64,000 nucleotides of DNA, from positions 21,769 through 85,768 of the forward strand of contig CAJNOP010000836.1 in NCBI GenBank assembly GCA_905250075.1. The letters are read 5' to 3'. The notes under the pieces were generated by a model. That model was given only the letters and a program-made list of their open reading frames with translations, had not been told where the DNA came from and made no database searches. Both the position numbers and the translations under genes were made by a program. This document shows positions 45,185 to 57,488 of this stretch, one piece after another. Within the stretch, counting starts at the first letter, position 1. Each line of letters opens with the position of its first letter. Origin of the DNA: Rotaria sp. Silwood1. Lineage: Eukaryota; Rotifera; Eurotatoria; Philodinida; Philodinidae.

Positions 45185-48066
45185 TCAAAACATTGATCTC
45201 ACTTTATCCATTGTCTGTTCCATGAAAACTTCAAGTTCGCTTAGTTGTTGTTCAGTATTGAACTTTCCTGTAACATCTCTAATAAATTGATTGAAATAAA
45301 GTGATTGACCAAAATTTTCTAATAAATATTTCCATTGTGAACGTATATATGACCAACATTCATTGATAGCTATTGAATTACGACAAATCAATCGTATTCC
45401 AGAAAAAATATCTTGTCGTTGAATTATATTTATTTTGGGATTAAAATAAATTTCGAGTAAATATTGAATTAATTGAATATCTTTTGTACATGCTAGAGCC
45501 AATTGTAATCTTGAAATTTCTTGTAAATCATTTGTTATTTGATATTGATGCAATAGAAACTGAAATAAAGTACGATTACCTAAACGCATATTTGTACAAT
45601 AGACAATTTCTCGATCATTGATTTCAGTGGTATTATTCGATGGATCGAACCATTCTTGAAATAGTTCTTGAGCATGATCAATACAATCATTCAATTCATA
45701 TTGACAAGCAGTCGATAAAATTAAATCTCGATGAAGTGTATCGATCCATTTATCGGTCATTGATTGATTTTTTCAATCGAAATAAGTATAAATTGGTCGA
45801 ATAAGATCAATCAAATATGAATGCCATTGTTCATAAAAATCAAAATTTGAATAACTTGTTACAATCATTTGTTCGATATAATTAATACCATCAAGAATAC
45901 GTTCCCAGACAATATATGCTCGTTCCAAGTGACTATAGTTAAGCATATTGAATACAAGTGATGATGGTAGAATATCTATTCAAATAGATATAAGAATTTA
46001 TTATTTTTATATAATTAACGACAGTACTCACTTCCTCGAGCTAAATTGAATAGATCATCAATAAGACCTGCTCTTTCGATTGTTGTGAAGTTTTCATGAT
46101 CATTCTCAAGTTGTTCAATGATCATTTGCCAATTTCGTAGATCGTAATTCGTACGAAAGAAACCTAACAAATTTGAATTTACTAAAAGCCAATCGTTCGA
46201 TTGAATACTGTTATCTAATGTTATATTGATTTGTGCTTCATTGAACCATATTATATTTGATAAAGATGATAATGATAATTATTTGAATTGAAATAGAATA
46301 TACCATTGATAATTATAAGGAGATTTTGGTGATTGTGCTTCGAAATCGAACAAAAACTGATGTTGAGTAATTGAAATAGTATTTGTTGAATAGTCACATG
46401 TGACTTGTACATAAGGATAACCCATCTGATTAATCCATATGTACTCATTATATCACTAAGACTTGTATTTCTGGATAAGAAAATATTATCTTCAATCATT
46501 TGTTCATTTAATATTTGCCAAAGATTAATTTTTCTACTGTTGAATAAAGATGATTTCTGAGATATTTTGAAATGCCTCGATTAAATGTATTTTCACTCAT
46601 AATATGAAGCATCATGCGAACCAATGAAGAACCTTTTGAATAAATGATCAAGTCGAAAATACTGATTATTTGTTTATCCTGTGTTATTTGCATACTAATT
46701 GGATGGGAAAATGAAATGGCATCATCTTGCATAATAAGAAGCCACTGTTGAGCAATGTATTGTTCATATAAGTTCCAATCAGGATGTATTTTATTCGTAG
46801 CAATATACGCCATCCATTCAGCAAATGCTTTATTTAGCCAGAAATCTTTCCACCAGCTAGGTGTAACCAGATTACCAAACCATTGATGAGATAACTAAAT
46901 ATAAATGAAAATGATGAAAAAGAAAGAATAGATATTTAAAAAAAACTTGTAACATAGAAAATCTCGTAGATTTTATTTCTAACACAAATTCAGTACTGTT
47001 CAATTTTTCTCATTTAATCTACAAAATTCTTTTATAATAAACCTTATTATTTTTACTTCGTGAGTTATGATCAATGCTGCTTGTTGTTGATTGAGCGATG
47101 TTGATGTTTGATTGTTATATAGCAGTCGTGTTTCACTATAGAGAATACAGCCAAAATTTTTCATGGCAGCTAAATAAACAAAAGCAATAATTGACAAAAA
47201 AAAATGATTGCATATTGTTCGTTTACGAATATCAAAGTTTGGTACTGCAATATGATCACATTTGGACAATGGATAATTGATTTGATATTGTTCTTCAAAA
47301 TCATGAATTCTTTTCGTTGCGATATCAAGAGCATAATATAAATCATCTTTTCTTTCTGGTTGAGCACATACACTCATAGTAACATTTCTATAAAGGCCTG
47401 TGTCATGACGAGTTAAACAATCAAAATCAGCAACAATAAGAGCCAACAAATATGAACTCATTGGTATAGATTTTTTAAAACGAGTCAATATTAATCCACT
47501 GCTTAGATTGGTTTGATTTTCTACAGGCATATTACTCCATGCACGATATTGTGGTTCATGTTCTACTGTCAATGAAAATGTTGCTTTAAAAATAGGTTCA
47601 TCGAAACAAGGCAAAGCTCGTCGTGCTGAAATTGGACCCATTTGTGAAGCAACGAAGTAACGCCGAACTTGATTAGATGATCGTACATAGGAACTAAGAA
47701 ACAAACCGTCTATATCATTATTCAATTGACCTAAATAATTAAATGTTAACATTATTTGTGTATTCACCGATATGATGCGATTGAAAATAATGGTATAAAG
47801 ATCACGATCTTCATTGTATATTGTTTCGATTACAGATATCTCACCAATGATTTCAATCGGTTCCTGAATATTTATAGAACGTTTGTGTAAAACAATATGA
47901 TTTGTAGCATTAGTTATATTGATATGAATGCGTACTTAACCATGGAATACTGAACGATCAAAATTATTCGTAATGTTTAAATATGGTTTTATATACAGAT
48001 CATAATGAAGTGGAACAGCCAAGGAAGGAAGACGATGATGATTAGTAGTAGATGAATCATTGATCG
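45185..48066 (-). pseudogene. M1 aminopeptidase unit, downstream copy, broken and lacking key catalytic residues
   Basis: The order of an M1 zinc aminopeptidase is recognisable on the minus strand: LPSLAVPLHYDLYIKP at the start, SQMGPISARRALPCFDEP near 47640, then GAMEN-region AAMKNFG, HE joined to LSHQWFGN across an intron, FWLNKAFAEWM, and an ERAP1-like C-terminal helical domain (45185-45760). GAMEN has become AAMKN (its Glu binds the substrate amine), and the NEGFA motif has become NKAFA, losing the third zinc ligand, so it could not be an ordinary peptidase. Lesions: in-frame TAA at 47936-47938, frameshifts near 46530 and 46450, TGA at 45773-45775. It lacks its own N-terminal anchor and abuts the upstream unit, suggesting a former double-domain protein. 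Confidence 0.82.
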
Positions 48067-51000
48067 AATAAATTCAATAATTGAAGCGATATTTACTATG
48101 TTCCAAACAATACTTGCATTGATTTTATCTAATGAAAGTTGAAATTGACGATAGACAGTACCTTCAGAAAAAAGAAAAATAAACAATGATCAATTCAAAT
48201 TTTGAAATAGTCGAAAGAAAATCGATTCTAGGTTTTTACCTTTATCAGTGATTGAATCAGCAAAGATTTTAAAGTCATTTAGTTGTCGAACAGTTTTACC
48301 CCATTTTGAAAATAGCTGTGACCAATTGTCCTGCATCCATATCCAAGTAATTTGATTACTATTTCGTGATCGTGCTACATTACTAATTGAACGTGGCATA
48401 TCTTGTTCACGAATTACAGATTCATTATTCAAATGTTGATTAAGAACCCAAACAATTCGTGATCGATCTTTTGTACAAGCTAGACCATCTAATAGATTCA
48501 CTGTCTCACTAGGTACTAGTTCATGTTTTAGACGATTCCATAAAAATTCAAATTCTCCGTGAGAACCTTCTCGAACCACCATACAATATACAGTCGAACG
48601 TAGACTCATCGGTATTGGATTTCGAGCAGGATTTAAATACCATCGTCGATAGATACTTCGTGCAGCATCGATACATTCGCGATAACCATAGTAACAAACA
48701 GTTGAAAGAACTTCGGGTTGGAGTAAAGCTCGACGCCAATCTGTTGTTTGATTGATTAGTGTCCAACCAATATTATTGCATAATGGCAAAATTAAATTAA
48801 GAAAATAAAGTTGAACTTGAAGGAAAATTTCATGATCACCAAGTAAATCTTCTTGATGATCCATTGCTGACAATGCTGCTGTCCATGGAACAAAATCACG
48901 TTCATTTTTTAAATAACTAATTAATTTATAGGCATCAATGATATTGATTAGAAATGTGCGTGAGAAAGCAAATGTATCATCGATAAGAGCACCTCAATTA
49001 ATCGGTGGAATGCGTGTAAGATCTGTTTGAAGTTGAGTTAGAATTTGATGAAAATTTTGTGAATCATATTTAACTCGATAGATCCCGTAATAATTTGGAT
49101 TTGCTATGATCCAATCTGAATCAGATGTTGTTATTGATAAATGTGTTGATGTAGTATTAAGCCAGATGACTGGATTTTCATTTGATAGCTAATAAAACAC
49201 AAAAATGAAATATTGTACAAAAGTAAACAATGGAATACTTCGAATGATGTTCGATCAAAATATTTGAATGGAATCCACCATATTTTTTGTTGTGCTGTCG
49301 ATGGGAAAAGATTAAATGGTTGATGAGTAATGATTAATACACTATTGACTCTTTTCTGTTGTATATTTTCGTCGATTCTTTTAAATATTCGATTAACTTC
49401 AACCACTGGATAACCTGCTTGACGTGTCCATCCAGCCATAATACGTTCTACATCGATCGTATTGTTGGTAGCTTCAGTCAAATATCGCCAAAGATCCTGT
49501 TGTGTTGCTGAATTATAACTGAAAATTTTTAGATAATTTCGAATACCTTGTTGAAATGTTTCATCACCTAAAAAACATGTTCATCATTCGAATGATTGCT
49601 GCACCTTTGTCATAAGTTATTCTATCAAACATGAGAAATATATCATCTGGATTTGTTGAGTCAATACTGATTGGTCTCGATGTTGGCATTGAATCAGCTT
49701 GCATGAACGAAAAAATCTTTTCAATAACAAATAGTTCATCTTGTTTCCATGATGGTTCGATAAAATCAGATGCTACTGTTTCCATATAATTAGCAAAACC
49801 TTCCTTAAGCCATCTATATAATACTGATCGATAGTGACAAAGAACAGAAAGACTATTAAAAATAAATGACTTACAGTTCATCCCACCAAGCAGGTGACAC
49901 CAAATTACCAAACCATTGATGTACAATTTCATGTGCTACAATTATAGTTACATATTGTTGTTGTGAAGTAGATCCTGTATTTTCATCGAAGAGTGAACCA
50001 ACTTCAGCATAGATTAATAAACCTACAAACAGAAAATAATAAGCTCTTAATGATTTGTGATATTTATTTGTCTCGTATTTTATATTAATATCTACAAATA
50101 CTTGCCATAGTTTTCCATGGCACCACCTCCAAAATCAGGTACAGCAAAATGTTCGATTTTTGGCAACGCATTATCTATATCGAAATATTGATTGAAAAAG
50201 TTCAGCGTTTTGAAAGCTACTTCATCAGCATAAACTAATTGTGGTAAAATTTGAATACGTCCACATACTCTGGATTTAATATTCTTTGAACTAAGAAGAC
50301 GATCATGTCGACAGGCAAAATCTGATTTAGGTGCCACAATTAAAGCCAAGAGAAATGTCGACATGCTTAAGGTTGGAGCAAAATAAGAATTGATTCGACC
50401 ATCAATCAATGTTTTCGACTGTTCCAATTCTCCATTTGTCCATACAGCATATGAAGGATCATGTTTAACAATAATACGAAATATAGCTTTACGAACGGGT
50501 TCATCAATACATGGAAGAGCACTTTGAGCATATGTTGGCTCCATTTGAGAAGTTAGAAATGTTCGACTAGTCCCATTAACATCAACATAATCACTTAAAT
50601 AGAGACCTTCAAGATCACGATCAATTGTAGCCGAATAAATAATATGAACTGTATAAATAGTTTTCGGTTGAAAATTAGACGTGAAATTCATTAGCATGAA
50701 TTGATTATAGTCATCATAGAACCATGAATGAAATGTAGGCATCGAACTCGATGATGAATTGACAATGGCTATAGTTGAATTGTCTGTATTCAAATCGAGC
50801 ATATGAAGAATTAATTTATTTGTTGATTCAAGACATGTAAATGTATAGTAAAGATCACCTACAATTAATAATGAAAGAAGACAAATGTTTTTTTCCCTTT
50901 CAGCTAAAACGGTTTCTTTTCCCTTCGGTCTTTAGAAAAAAAAACGTGTTCACCTATGAATGTTTCTGCAACTAGATCAGGTTTAATAGTCCATTGATAC

Positions 51001-51293
51001 AATTCTGGTTTTAAATCAGTTGGTATTCGTTCTACAGGCCGAGAAGGAGCTGGTAGAGTTGTTGATTCAGTCGATATTGTTGTTTCATTGTAATCACGAG
51101 TAGTTGTTGATATAGAGAAAGATTCATACTGCACAATGGTTTGTGTTTGTGAATGAATACCAAAATAAATAGTCAATGTGGTTAAAACTATAAAAACGGT
51201 TATAATTAAGGATAAAGCAATCCAAAATAATTTTTTAGGCATATGACAAGTATTCAACTTGACAATCGTTTCATTTTGATCAAAAGGTTGCAT
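48067..51293 (-). pseudogene. M1 aminopeptidase N-like unit, upstream copy, active site intact but frame broken
   Basis: Exons, high to low: 50954-51293, 50106-50858, 49875-50023, 49239-49813, 48240-49188, and from 48161 down. Exon 1 encodes a type II membrane anchor (residues about 22-47) and a Ser/Thr stalk, as in aminopeptidase N. GGGAMENYG, HEIVHQWFGN and WLKEGFANYME are all intact, followed by WTRQAGYPVVEV and the ERAP1-like C-terminal domain ending GTVYRQFQLSLDKINASIVW. Intron 2 begins with GC, not GT (TATG then GCAAGT). Lesions: one extra A in a run at 49980-49984, one extra T (plus-strand A run 49570-49575), and a TGA for an expected Arg codon at 48994-48996. The two homopolymer changes could be assembly errors; the TGA is a substitution. 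It would normally trim N-terminal residues from extracellular peptides. Confidence 0.82.
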
Positions 51294-52389
51294 TGATATT
51301 ATATTAGATATATTAATATAATGGTTAAAACCACTTTTGATTAAGATACACTAAATTTAGTATTCGAATGAGGTAAACAGATGACTGCCGATCCAGTGTC
51401 GACGAAAAATATTACAAGTATATTGTTTGCTCTGATCTTTATTCTACAGAGAAAAAATAAAATAAAATTGACGCATAGAATATATATCATTGTTGCTGTC
51501 TTATCTTCCTTTTAAATGAAACAAGTCGCCGAGAAAAAACTCATGCTCAGAATGATACAAATCACACCAGTATTTGAATAAAATATGGGTCATTAAAAAA
51601 AACATATTTTTGTGCTTATTACTTGTCGATGATTGGTACTCTCTATAGACTCTTCTATGGTGTGACATAGTCACAATAACATACAACGAAAAAGATTTAT
51701 TCATGCTCAAAACTTTCAACAAAGAACAAAACTACGATCATATTCATTGGACATTTCCTCTGTTGATCTTTACTAATCTCTCAAGGCATTTATATTGTAC
51801 TGACATTAAGATAACGTTCTATAGTTGCCATATATGCTGGCTTTGTCGAAGACTCAATGCTAGTAAACTATTCTAGACATTCTTGTTTTTAATTATCGAC
51901 CAAATTCGTTTTGTCACTATCTACAAGGCGAATTTTTTTTAAAAAGAAGTCTAACAAGATCCTCCAAGAATACTTAATAATTGTTTGTTGTTGACCGAAA
52001 TTTATCTGACATGTATTGTAATCTTCTTTAAAACCTTTTACTTGATAGAGACTATTTCGGTCTGTTTTATCAGCACAAAATGTCATTTGTTTTCTGATAG
52101 TTGTAGTTGATCTATTCAAAAGCTACTAATTGTTACGAAACTTCATCAAAAATATTGATAATTTTTAAACGCATTATCCCTGAGCATTCAATCACTTTTA
52201 AGTTCGAATTTTCCATTTGAGCAGATGAACGATGGCTGGTCACATCAATTGGCAGATTGTTTGAATGTATTGGCTCATGTAAAAAACTTTTTTTCTTTCA
52301 TCGAATAATTTCAAAAAGAGTACATGTAGAATGTGAGTATTTCGGATGTCAATCATTGATTGATTATTGTTTTGATACCATGTTTGATG
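51294..52389. other. Intergenic, 5' flank of the aminopeptidase units
   Basis: No gene or repeat recognised. Confidence 0.4.
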
Positions 52390-54067
52390 CCCATGGAGTA
52401 AAATATTCAAGGAAACGGACTGCGTAACGCGTTTCTGAGATTGCAGCATGCGTTTCGCAGCGTTTTTTCAATATAGAACGCGTTTCACAGCATTCTTACT
52501 TCGATAGAATGCGTTTTGCTGCTGTCGTTTTTTGAAACGATCTGAAACTCGTTTTTCCAAGATTGCGTTTCGAAGCGTTTCTGAAGCAAAATAATGTCGA
52601 ACGCATTTCTGTCGATAGGTAACGCGTTCCAGAGACACAGATTCGGAGAAATGTGAAACGCGTTTCCTTTTCAAACGCATTTTGCATCGTTTTTGTTTGA
52701 AATGATGCAAAATATATCCGTTTTGTATACAGGATCTTGCAGGAATTTATCTGCACAAAACGTACGAGTTAAGCAAAGTTAATTCTGGCACTATTTTAGA
52801 AATTATACTATATGGGATTTGAATATTTTGTTTCTTGCACTGTTTCTCAACATGAAAATCATGACCCAAACTGTCCAAACGCAAAATTAAAATTGAATTC
52901 TTCTAAATGTTTAGGCTGCTAGGCTGTTCTATAAGTCTGATTGGTAGTTAGAGTAATATTGAACATCAAAGTATAAGAAAAATATTTTTTTCTTCCTTGA
53001 AAACTCATTTCACTAGGTTTTTATTGAAATAAAACGTGTTTCGTAACGTTCAACCAAGCATTGTTTTAAATATTGAACAATTCGAAAAGATTTAGTAAAG
53101 ACTGATGCTAGTATAATGTGTACGACAACTTTGTTTGTTTATTTGTGAAGAAAAGAATCTCGAATTATTTATAATTTGAATAATTATTGGTATGAATTCA
53201 TATTTGGACTACTTGATAGTAACTGATGATACTGTGTGCAATACTATTAAATATGGATTTAGTTCGTACTTTGTTAATGTAAGCGTGACTTATTAATAAA
53301 AAGAATATTCGATTTACAAAAGAAGATTCTTTGCATTGAGTGATACTGTTGGATAAAAGGATGACGAATTTACATATACAAAAATCTATCAAATAAAGAA
53401 AACAATTCAAAAAATTTATTTTTAGATTTCTTAAAATTTATATCTAAGAGATTCAACTTGTTTAAATATTAAATACAATTTAAATTAATTAAAATCGTTT
53501 CAATTGGGTATTTAAATTTAAATTTAAACAAGTTCAAATAAAAAATATACCAAGAGGAGATCAAACTCGTTATTGGGTATAGGCACCAAGGAAATGATAA
53601 TTTTTAATTTAATGGTTTGGGATACTGAAAATCTAATTTAGTAAGTTTACGGAAGACTGTGAAAGACTATAGAATAAGCACTTATATCATTAGATTATTT
53701 TAGTTGAACGGTGTGTACACATGTCTTCTACTCTTATGTTCTCGTGTTCGAATCTATGTGTTGGCATTATCAAAATTGATCTAAGTTATAGCTCTAAAGG
53801 TGTATGAAAAATGTAAGCGAGTAAATTAATTGTATCTGCAACTCAAAGTGCATGAAGTACTTGACGGTTTTCATTTTTTTCCATCTAGAACATACGACAC
53901 CACAGTTAGAGAAACGCTACGAAACGTTTTTAGAAAAAACGATCGTTTCACAGCGTTCGTATTAGCAGATGTGAAATGCGTTAAACCGGTCAGCATTAAC
54001 GCATTTCGCAACTATGGAAAAATGCGTTTTGAGAACGCGTTTTTTTCGCAGAAATTTACGCCATGGG
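52390..54067. mobile_element. Possible non-autonomous element with GAAACGC subterminal repeats
   Basis: The ends share a short inverted repeat (CCCATGGAGTAAA left; CCCATGGCGTAAA right, read in reverse). Variants of GAAACGC/AACGCGTTTC are clustered within about 370 bp of the left end (52410-52680) and about 190 bp of the right end (53880-54050), with an AT-rich middle. No transposase and no clear target duplication. Same architecture as the GGAAACCC element at 59379. Confidence 0.5.
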
Positions 54068-54466
54068 TGAGTGGACTTAGGGACATGCGAATATTAAATT
54101 GAATAATCGGTCGCTTTAGAATTGATACCAATAGTTACATGAGAAACTCAATTGATAGATACTTGATAGACCTGATAACGATACCATTTGTAATGATGGG
54201 TACTCAAAACAATGACAAACAATAAAGTTGATAATGTTGGTTATTGTATCGAGATTTTCTATTTGCAGGAAACAATAGGATAGACATTCCATGAAATATG
54301 TTAAGAAGTAGATCAATATTTAAACTATTTAATAGATTTGTTAACTTTTAAGATAACGATATACTGTAAATCAATTGATTTGAATGATCTTCGAAACGAA
54401 TGGAACAAACGACAATAGAAATGTTAAACACTGTCTCATTTCATTAATATCAACATTCATTTGAAG

Positions 54467-54526
54467 AGTGTGGGTGTGGGTGTAAGTGCGGATCTTTAGT
54501 TCACGTGCATCCACATTCACACGCAG
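54467..54526. repeat. Telomere-like inverted array H (short, eroded)
   Basis: GAGTGTGGGTGTGGGTG, a spacer, then CATCCACATTCACACGC. Same polarity as the larger arrays. Confidence 0.5.
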
Positions 54527-54993
54527 ATTTGATATTCGAAAATCCTCTTACGAGATAGAACAAAGGAGTTTTATTGGTTGAACTAAGTATAATATGGAAT
54601 CAATTTGAGTCGACAAAGATCGATTTCTAGTGTGAAGCAATAAGTAGCGAAGAGATTTGACCATTACTAATATTTCTGAGTTCACCATTGCTTACAAAAT
54701 ATCAAGTACGCTGGATTTCGTTATACAAAATTATAAGAACTGAAATGAGAGAGATAAATGTGAGATTTTTTTGCTAAAACATTTTCAAAGTGTTCAACAA
54801 GCAGATGAGTATCGTGAAACACACACGACAATAAACTATATTAATAAGAAGGAAATCAACTGATCTTCTACTGTTTTAATGATAATCAAAAAACAATTGA
54901 ACAAGAAAAGCTTTCAGCTATCTGTGCATTTTTGCAATATAGTATAATATGTGCAATGGTAATCGACATGATATTTGCTCTTTTGTCTTATTA

Positions 54994-55902
54994 CTACATG
55001 AATCGATTTACTTCTTCATAAGCTAGAAAACAGGCAGCATTGATCGGTATCGCTTTTAAGATTCCTCTAAGAAAGCCACGATAAAATATACGTAAGTTAT
55101 TTTCATATTGATACATTTGTTTGACACAATCGATATATGATGTATATTTACGACGTTCACGTCTCAAATCATCTGATTGAATTTCAGATCGAATTCTATC
55201 CAACGGATAACATATTGACCAAGCACAAAAGCCACCCATTGCTCCACTAAACAAAATACCTGTACGTAAATGTTTATCTTTGTACGCAGGGCCAAAGAAG
55301 CGAAAATGTGTTTGATAAAGATGATTTTTCACATATTCATAACCGCCAAAATAAAACATCGACGTAGGTATAGAACAAATGAGATTTGCGAAGAATCCTT
55401 TATAAAAACCACGTAATCCACCATTAGCTTTATAAATATATTTACAACAATCTTTTACATGAAAATCGAATACATGTGTATGACGACGATACAAATTTCC
55501 TTCAATCTGTCCATTAACAAGACCAATAGGTGTTTCAATAAACGATGAACCGAAACCAGTGAGAGCACCAACTAGAAAACATTTTTCAATTGTACGCTCA
55601 CTATCATTCTGACGGTTATTGAGATGTCGACTTATTTGTCCATACAATAAGTATTGTGTTGACATAACAAATGCTGGACTGATCAACGGTAAACTTAAAT
55701 TACTTCGATAGAATCCATCAATCAAACCTTGCTTTTTGTAAATAGATCGAATAAATTGGAAAAAATTTTGATTAAATCCATGTAAATTGCTTTCTAGATA
55801 GATAAATAATGTTTCCAATGGGTGTGAAATGGCAGCTGCTGTTACACCACACACTCCTCCCGCAATTACATCTTTCATTATGGGACTCGTCAGTAAGGAC
55901 AT
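54994..55902 (-). CDS. Mitochondrial carrier (SLC25) family protein
   Basis: An intact 302-aa single-exon protein of typical SLC25 length, for transport across the inner mitochondrial membrane. Three repeats of about 100 aa are visible. Their signature loops are SHPLETLFIYLE, ETPIGLVNGQIE and CYPLDRIRSEIQ. The third fits Px[DE]xx[KR]; the first lacks the final basic residue and the second lacks both charged residues, so the salt-bridge network is incomplete. GFYRSNLSLPL, GFYKGFFANL and IFYRGFLRGI are the repeat-end motifs. The CysAsn/acyl-carnitine/basic amino acid branch is possible but the substrate cannot be assigned. The ATG at 55900-55902 is the natural start. Confidence 0.9.
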   Translation of the reverse strand: MSLLTSPIMKDVIAGGVCGVTAAAISHPLETLFIYLESNLHGFNQNFFQFIRSIYKKQGLIDGFYRSNLSLPLISPAFVMSTQYLLYGQISRHLNNRQNDSERTIEKCFLVGALTGFGSSFIETPIGLVNGQIEGNLYRRHTHVFDFHVKDCCKYIYKANGGLRGFYKGFFANLICSIPTSMFYFGGYEYVKNHLYQTHFRFFGPAYKDKHLRTGILFSGAMGGFCAWSICYPLDRIRSEIQSDDLRRERRKYTSYIDCVKQMYQYENNLRIFYRGFLRGILKAIPINAACFLAYEEVNRFM

Positions 55903-56334
55903 ATTTTACGTTTGTAATTTATTAATGTGTCTCAAGATGCAAAATTTGGATGCACTATAATGTATGATTTATCAAGCATGACCACCATGTGATAGTTGTT
56001 GTTTTTTTTTAATGTGCACGAAAAGAACGAATCAATACAGATACCATAGCATAAGCAAGTACTCAATATCGGATGATAATGATAGGGTGTGAGTATAGTT
56101 AAAGAGAATTCTCTCACTATGTTCCACAACAAATGAATATGAGCAAGAAAAGACTAATTTTCATCAAATCCCTTTGGTGAACAAATTGATTGTCAAGAAG
56201 AAAAACATAACCCATAGATAGATAGATAGAAACGATCGGTAATAGTCACAAATGCAATCGAAAGTTACGTATTTATTTATTATTTTTATATTCTAAATTT
56301 ATTGTGTGCAGAAATTGAATCAAATCAAGATCTT
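55903..56334. other. Intergenic, no feature
   Basis: Short AT-rich spacer between the carrier and the sialidase-like gene; a (GATA)n-like run is at 56216-56229. Confidence 0.4.
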
Positions 56335-57488
56335 CTAATCGGATATTCTTTGTCCTTGTTTAATCCATTTTTCATTAAAACGAACATATTTAATTGTTTG
56401 ACGATCATAAGTAAAAACAAGATGAATATCATTATCGTCCCTATCAGACCAAAAACTTTGTAATACTGCTGGATAAGAATATTCGCCAACAGATGTACTA
56501 TTGTCATCATCATGAATTTGAATATTTCGTTGATAAGGCCATGTTAGTCCATTATCGTATGAAAGGGCTACTGTTAGCGGAGATCTTGGTAAATCAGTTC
56601 CATTGTGATTATTAAAAACCATAATAACAGCACCTGTTTTTAATGTATTTGCATGAATTCCAGCATTATTATTTGGCAAAATTGTACGTTTTGGTACTGT
56701 CCAAGTAAAACCATCATCATTACTATCAGAATAATAAATAGATTCAGCATTTTCATCACGAAAAAATGATCGTAATATTCTTGAATTAGACAAACGAATA
56801 ATAGAAGATTGAATGAGATCTTCACTATTTGTCATATTAATACGTGTCCATGTTGAAGTATCGGATATTGATCGAAGTATAAATGAATAATCATATGTTG
56901 GCGAAGAATTATAACAAGGATAGATAAGACCTTGATTATCTAATGTTGGAATCATACGATTTCGATCAAATGCACCTGGTAATGAATAAAATGAACTGCC
57001 TTTAGACCATGTAGCTCCTAGAAAATAGAATAAATAGATTCATCTGTTTTTAGAACAACTTTATTACCTTTATCTTGACTTTGCAAATGCCATAGTTCAG
57101 ATGAACTTTCTGGACCCTTACCTAATTGTGAAGAATGATATAGATGTAGAATTTGTGTACGATTATTCCAAAAGAGAACAGGATTTTGATTTGAATAATT
57201 GGTACGTTGACTGATAATGACACCAGGTGTAAATTGTTCTGATCCAATAGCTAATAGTGATAAAGCAATTGAACAATTAGGCATTCCTTCACCACCCGAA
57301 AACCACGCGACAGCCAACGTGCCACTTGGTGTCAGTTGTTCAATGAATGCTGCATGATTACCTTCTTTTGGTGGTGTTAGAAAAGCATATGAACTACCAT
57401 CACCTGCTGGACGAATGATCCCATCAAACGGAATCGGATTGGTGCAAGTAGTCAAACCAACTGTTAGAATGAACAATACAATGTGCAT
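56335..57488 (-). CDS. Secreted sialidase-like BNR-repeat protein
   Basis: Two exons, 57068-57488 and 56335-57017, with a 50-bp intron, joined in phase to 367 aa. A signal peptide (MHIVLFILTVGLTTC) predicts secretion. Asp-box motifs of the six-blade sialidase propeller are present: SQDKGATW (spanning the intron), SNDDGFTW and SYDNGLTW. AFIEQLTPSGTLAVAWFSGG and NPVLFW belong to the BNR_2-type family (bacterial and protist exo-sialidase-like). Several N-glycosylation sites. I cannot assign the catalytic Arg triad or Tyr/Glu pair, so activity on sialic acid is not certain. It is intact. Origin by transfer is possible; the intron shows it is adapted to the host. Confidence 0.83.

Noticed and set aside
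52468-52756. Overlapping minus-strand frames of 80-86 codons
   Set aside because: They arise from the GAAACGC word repeats of the element at 52390 and show no protein motif.
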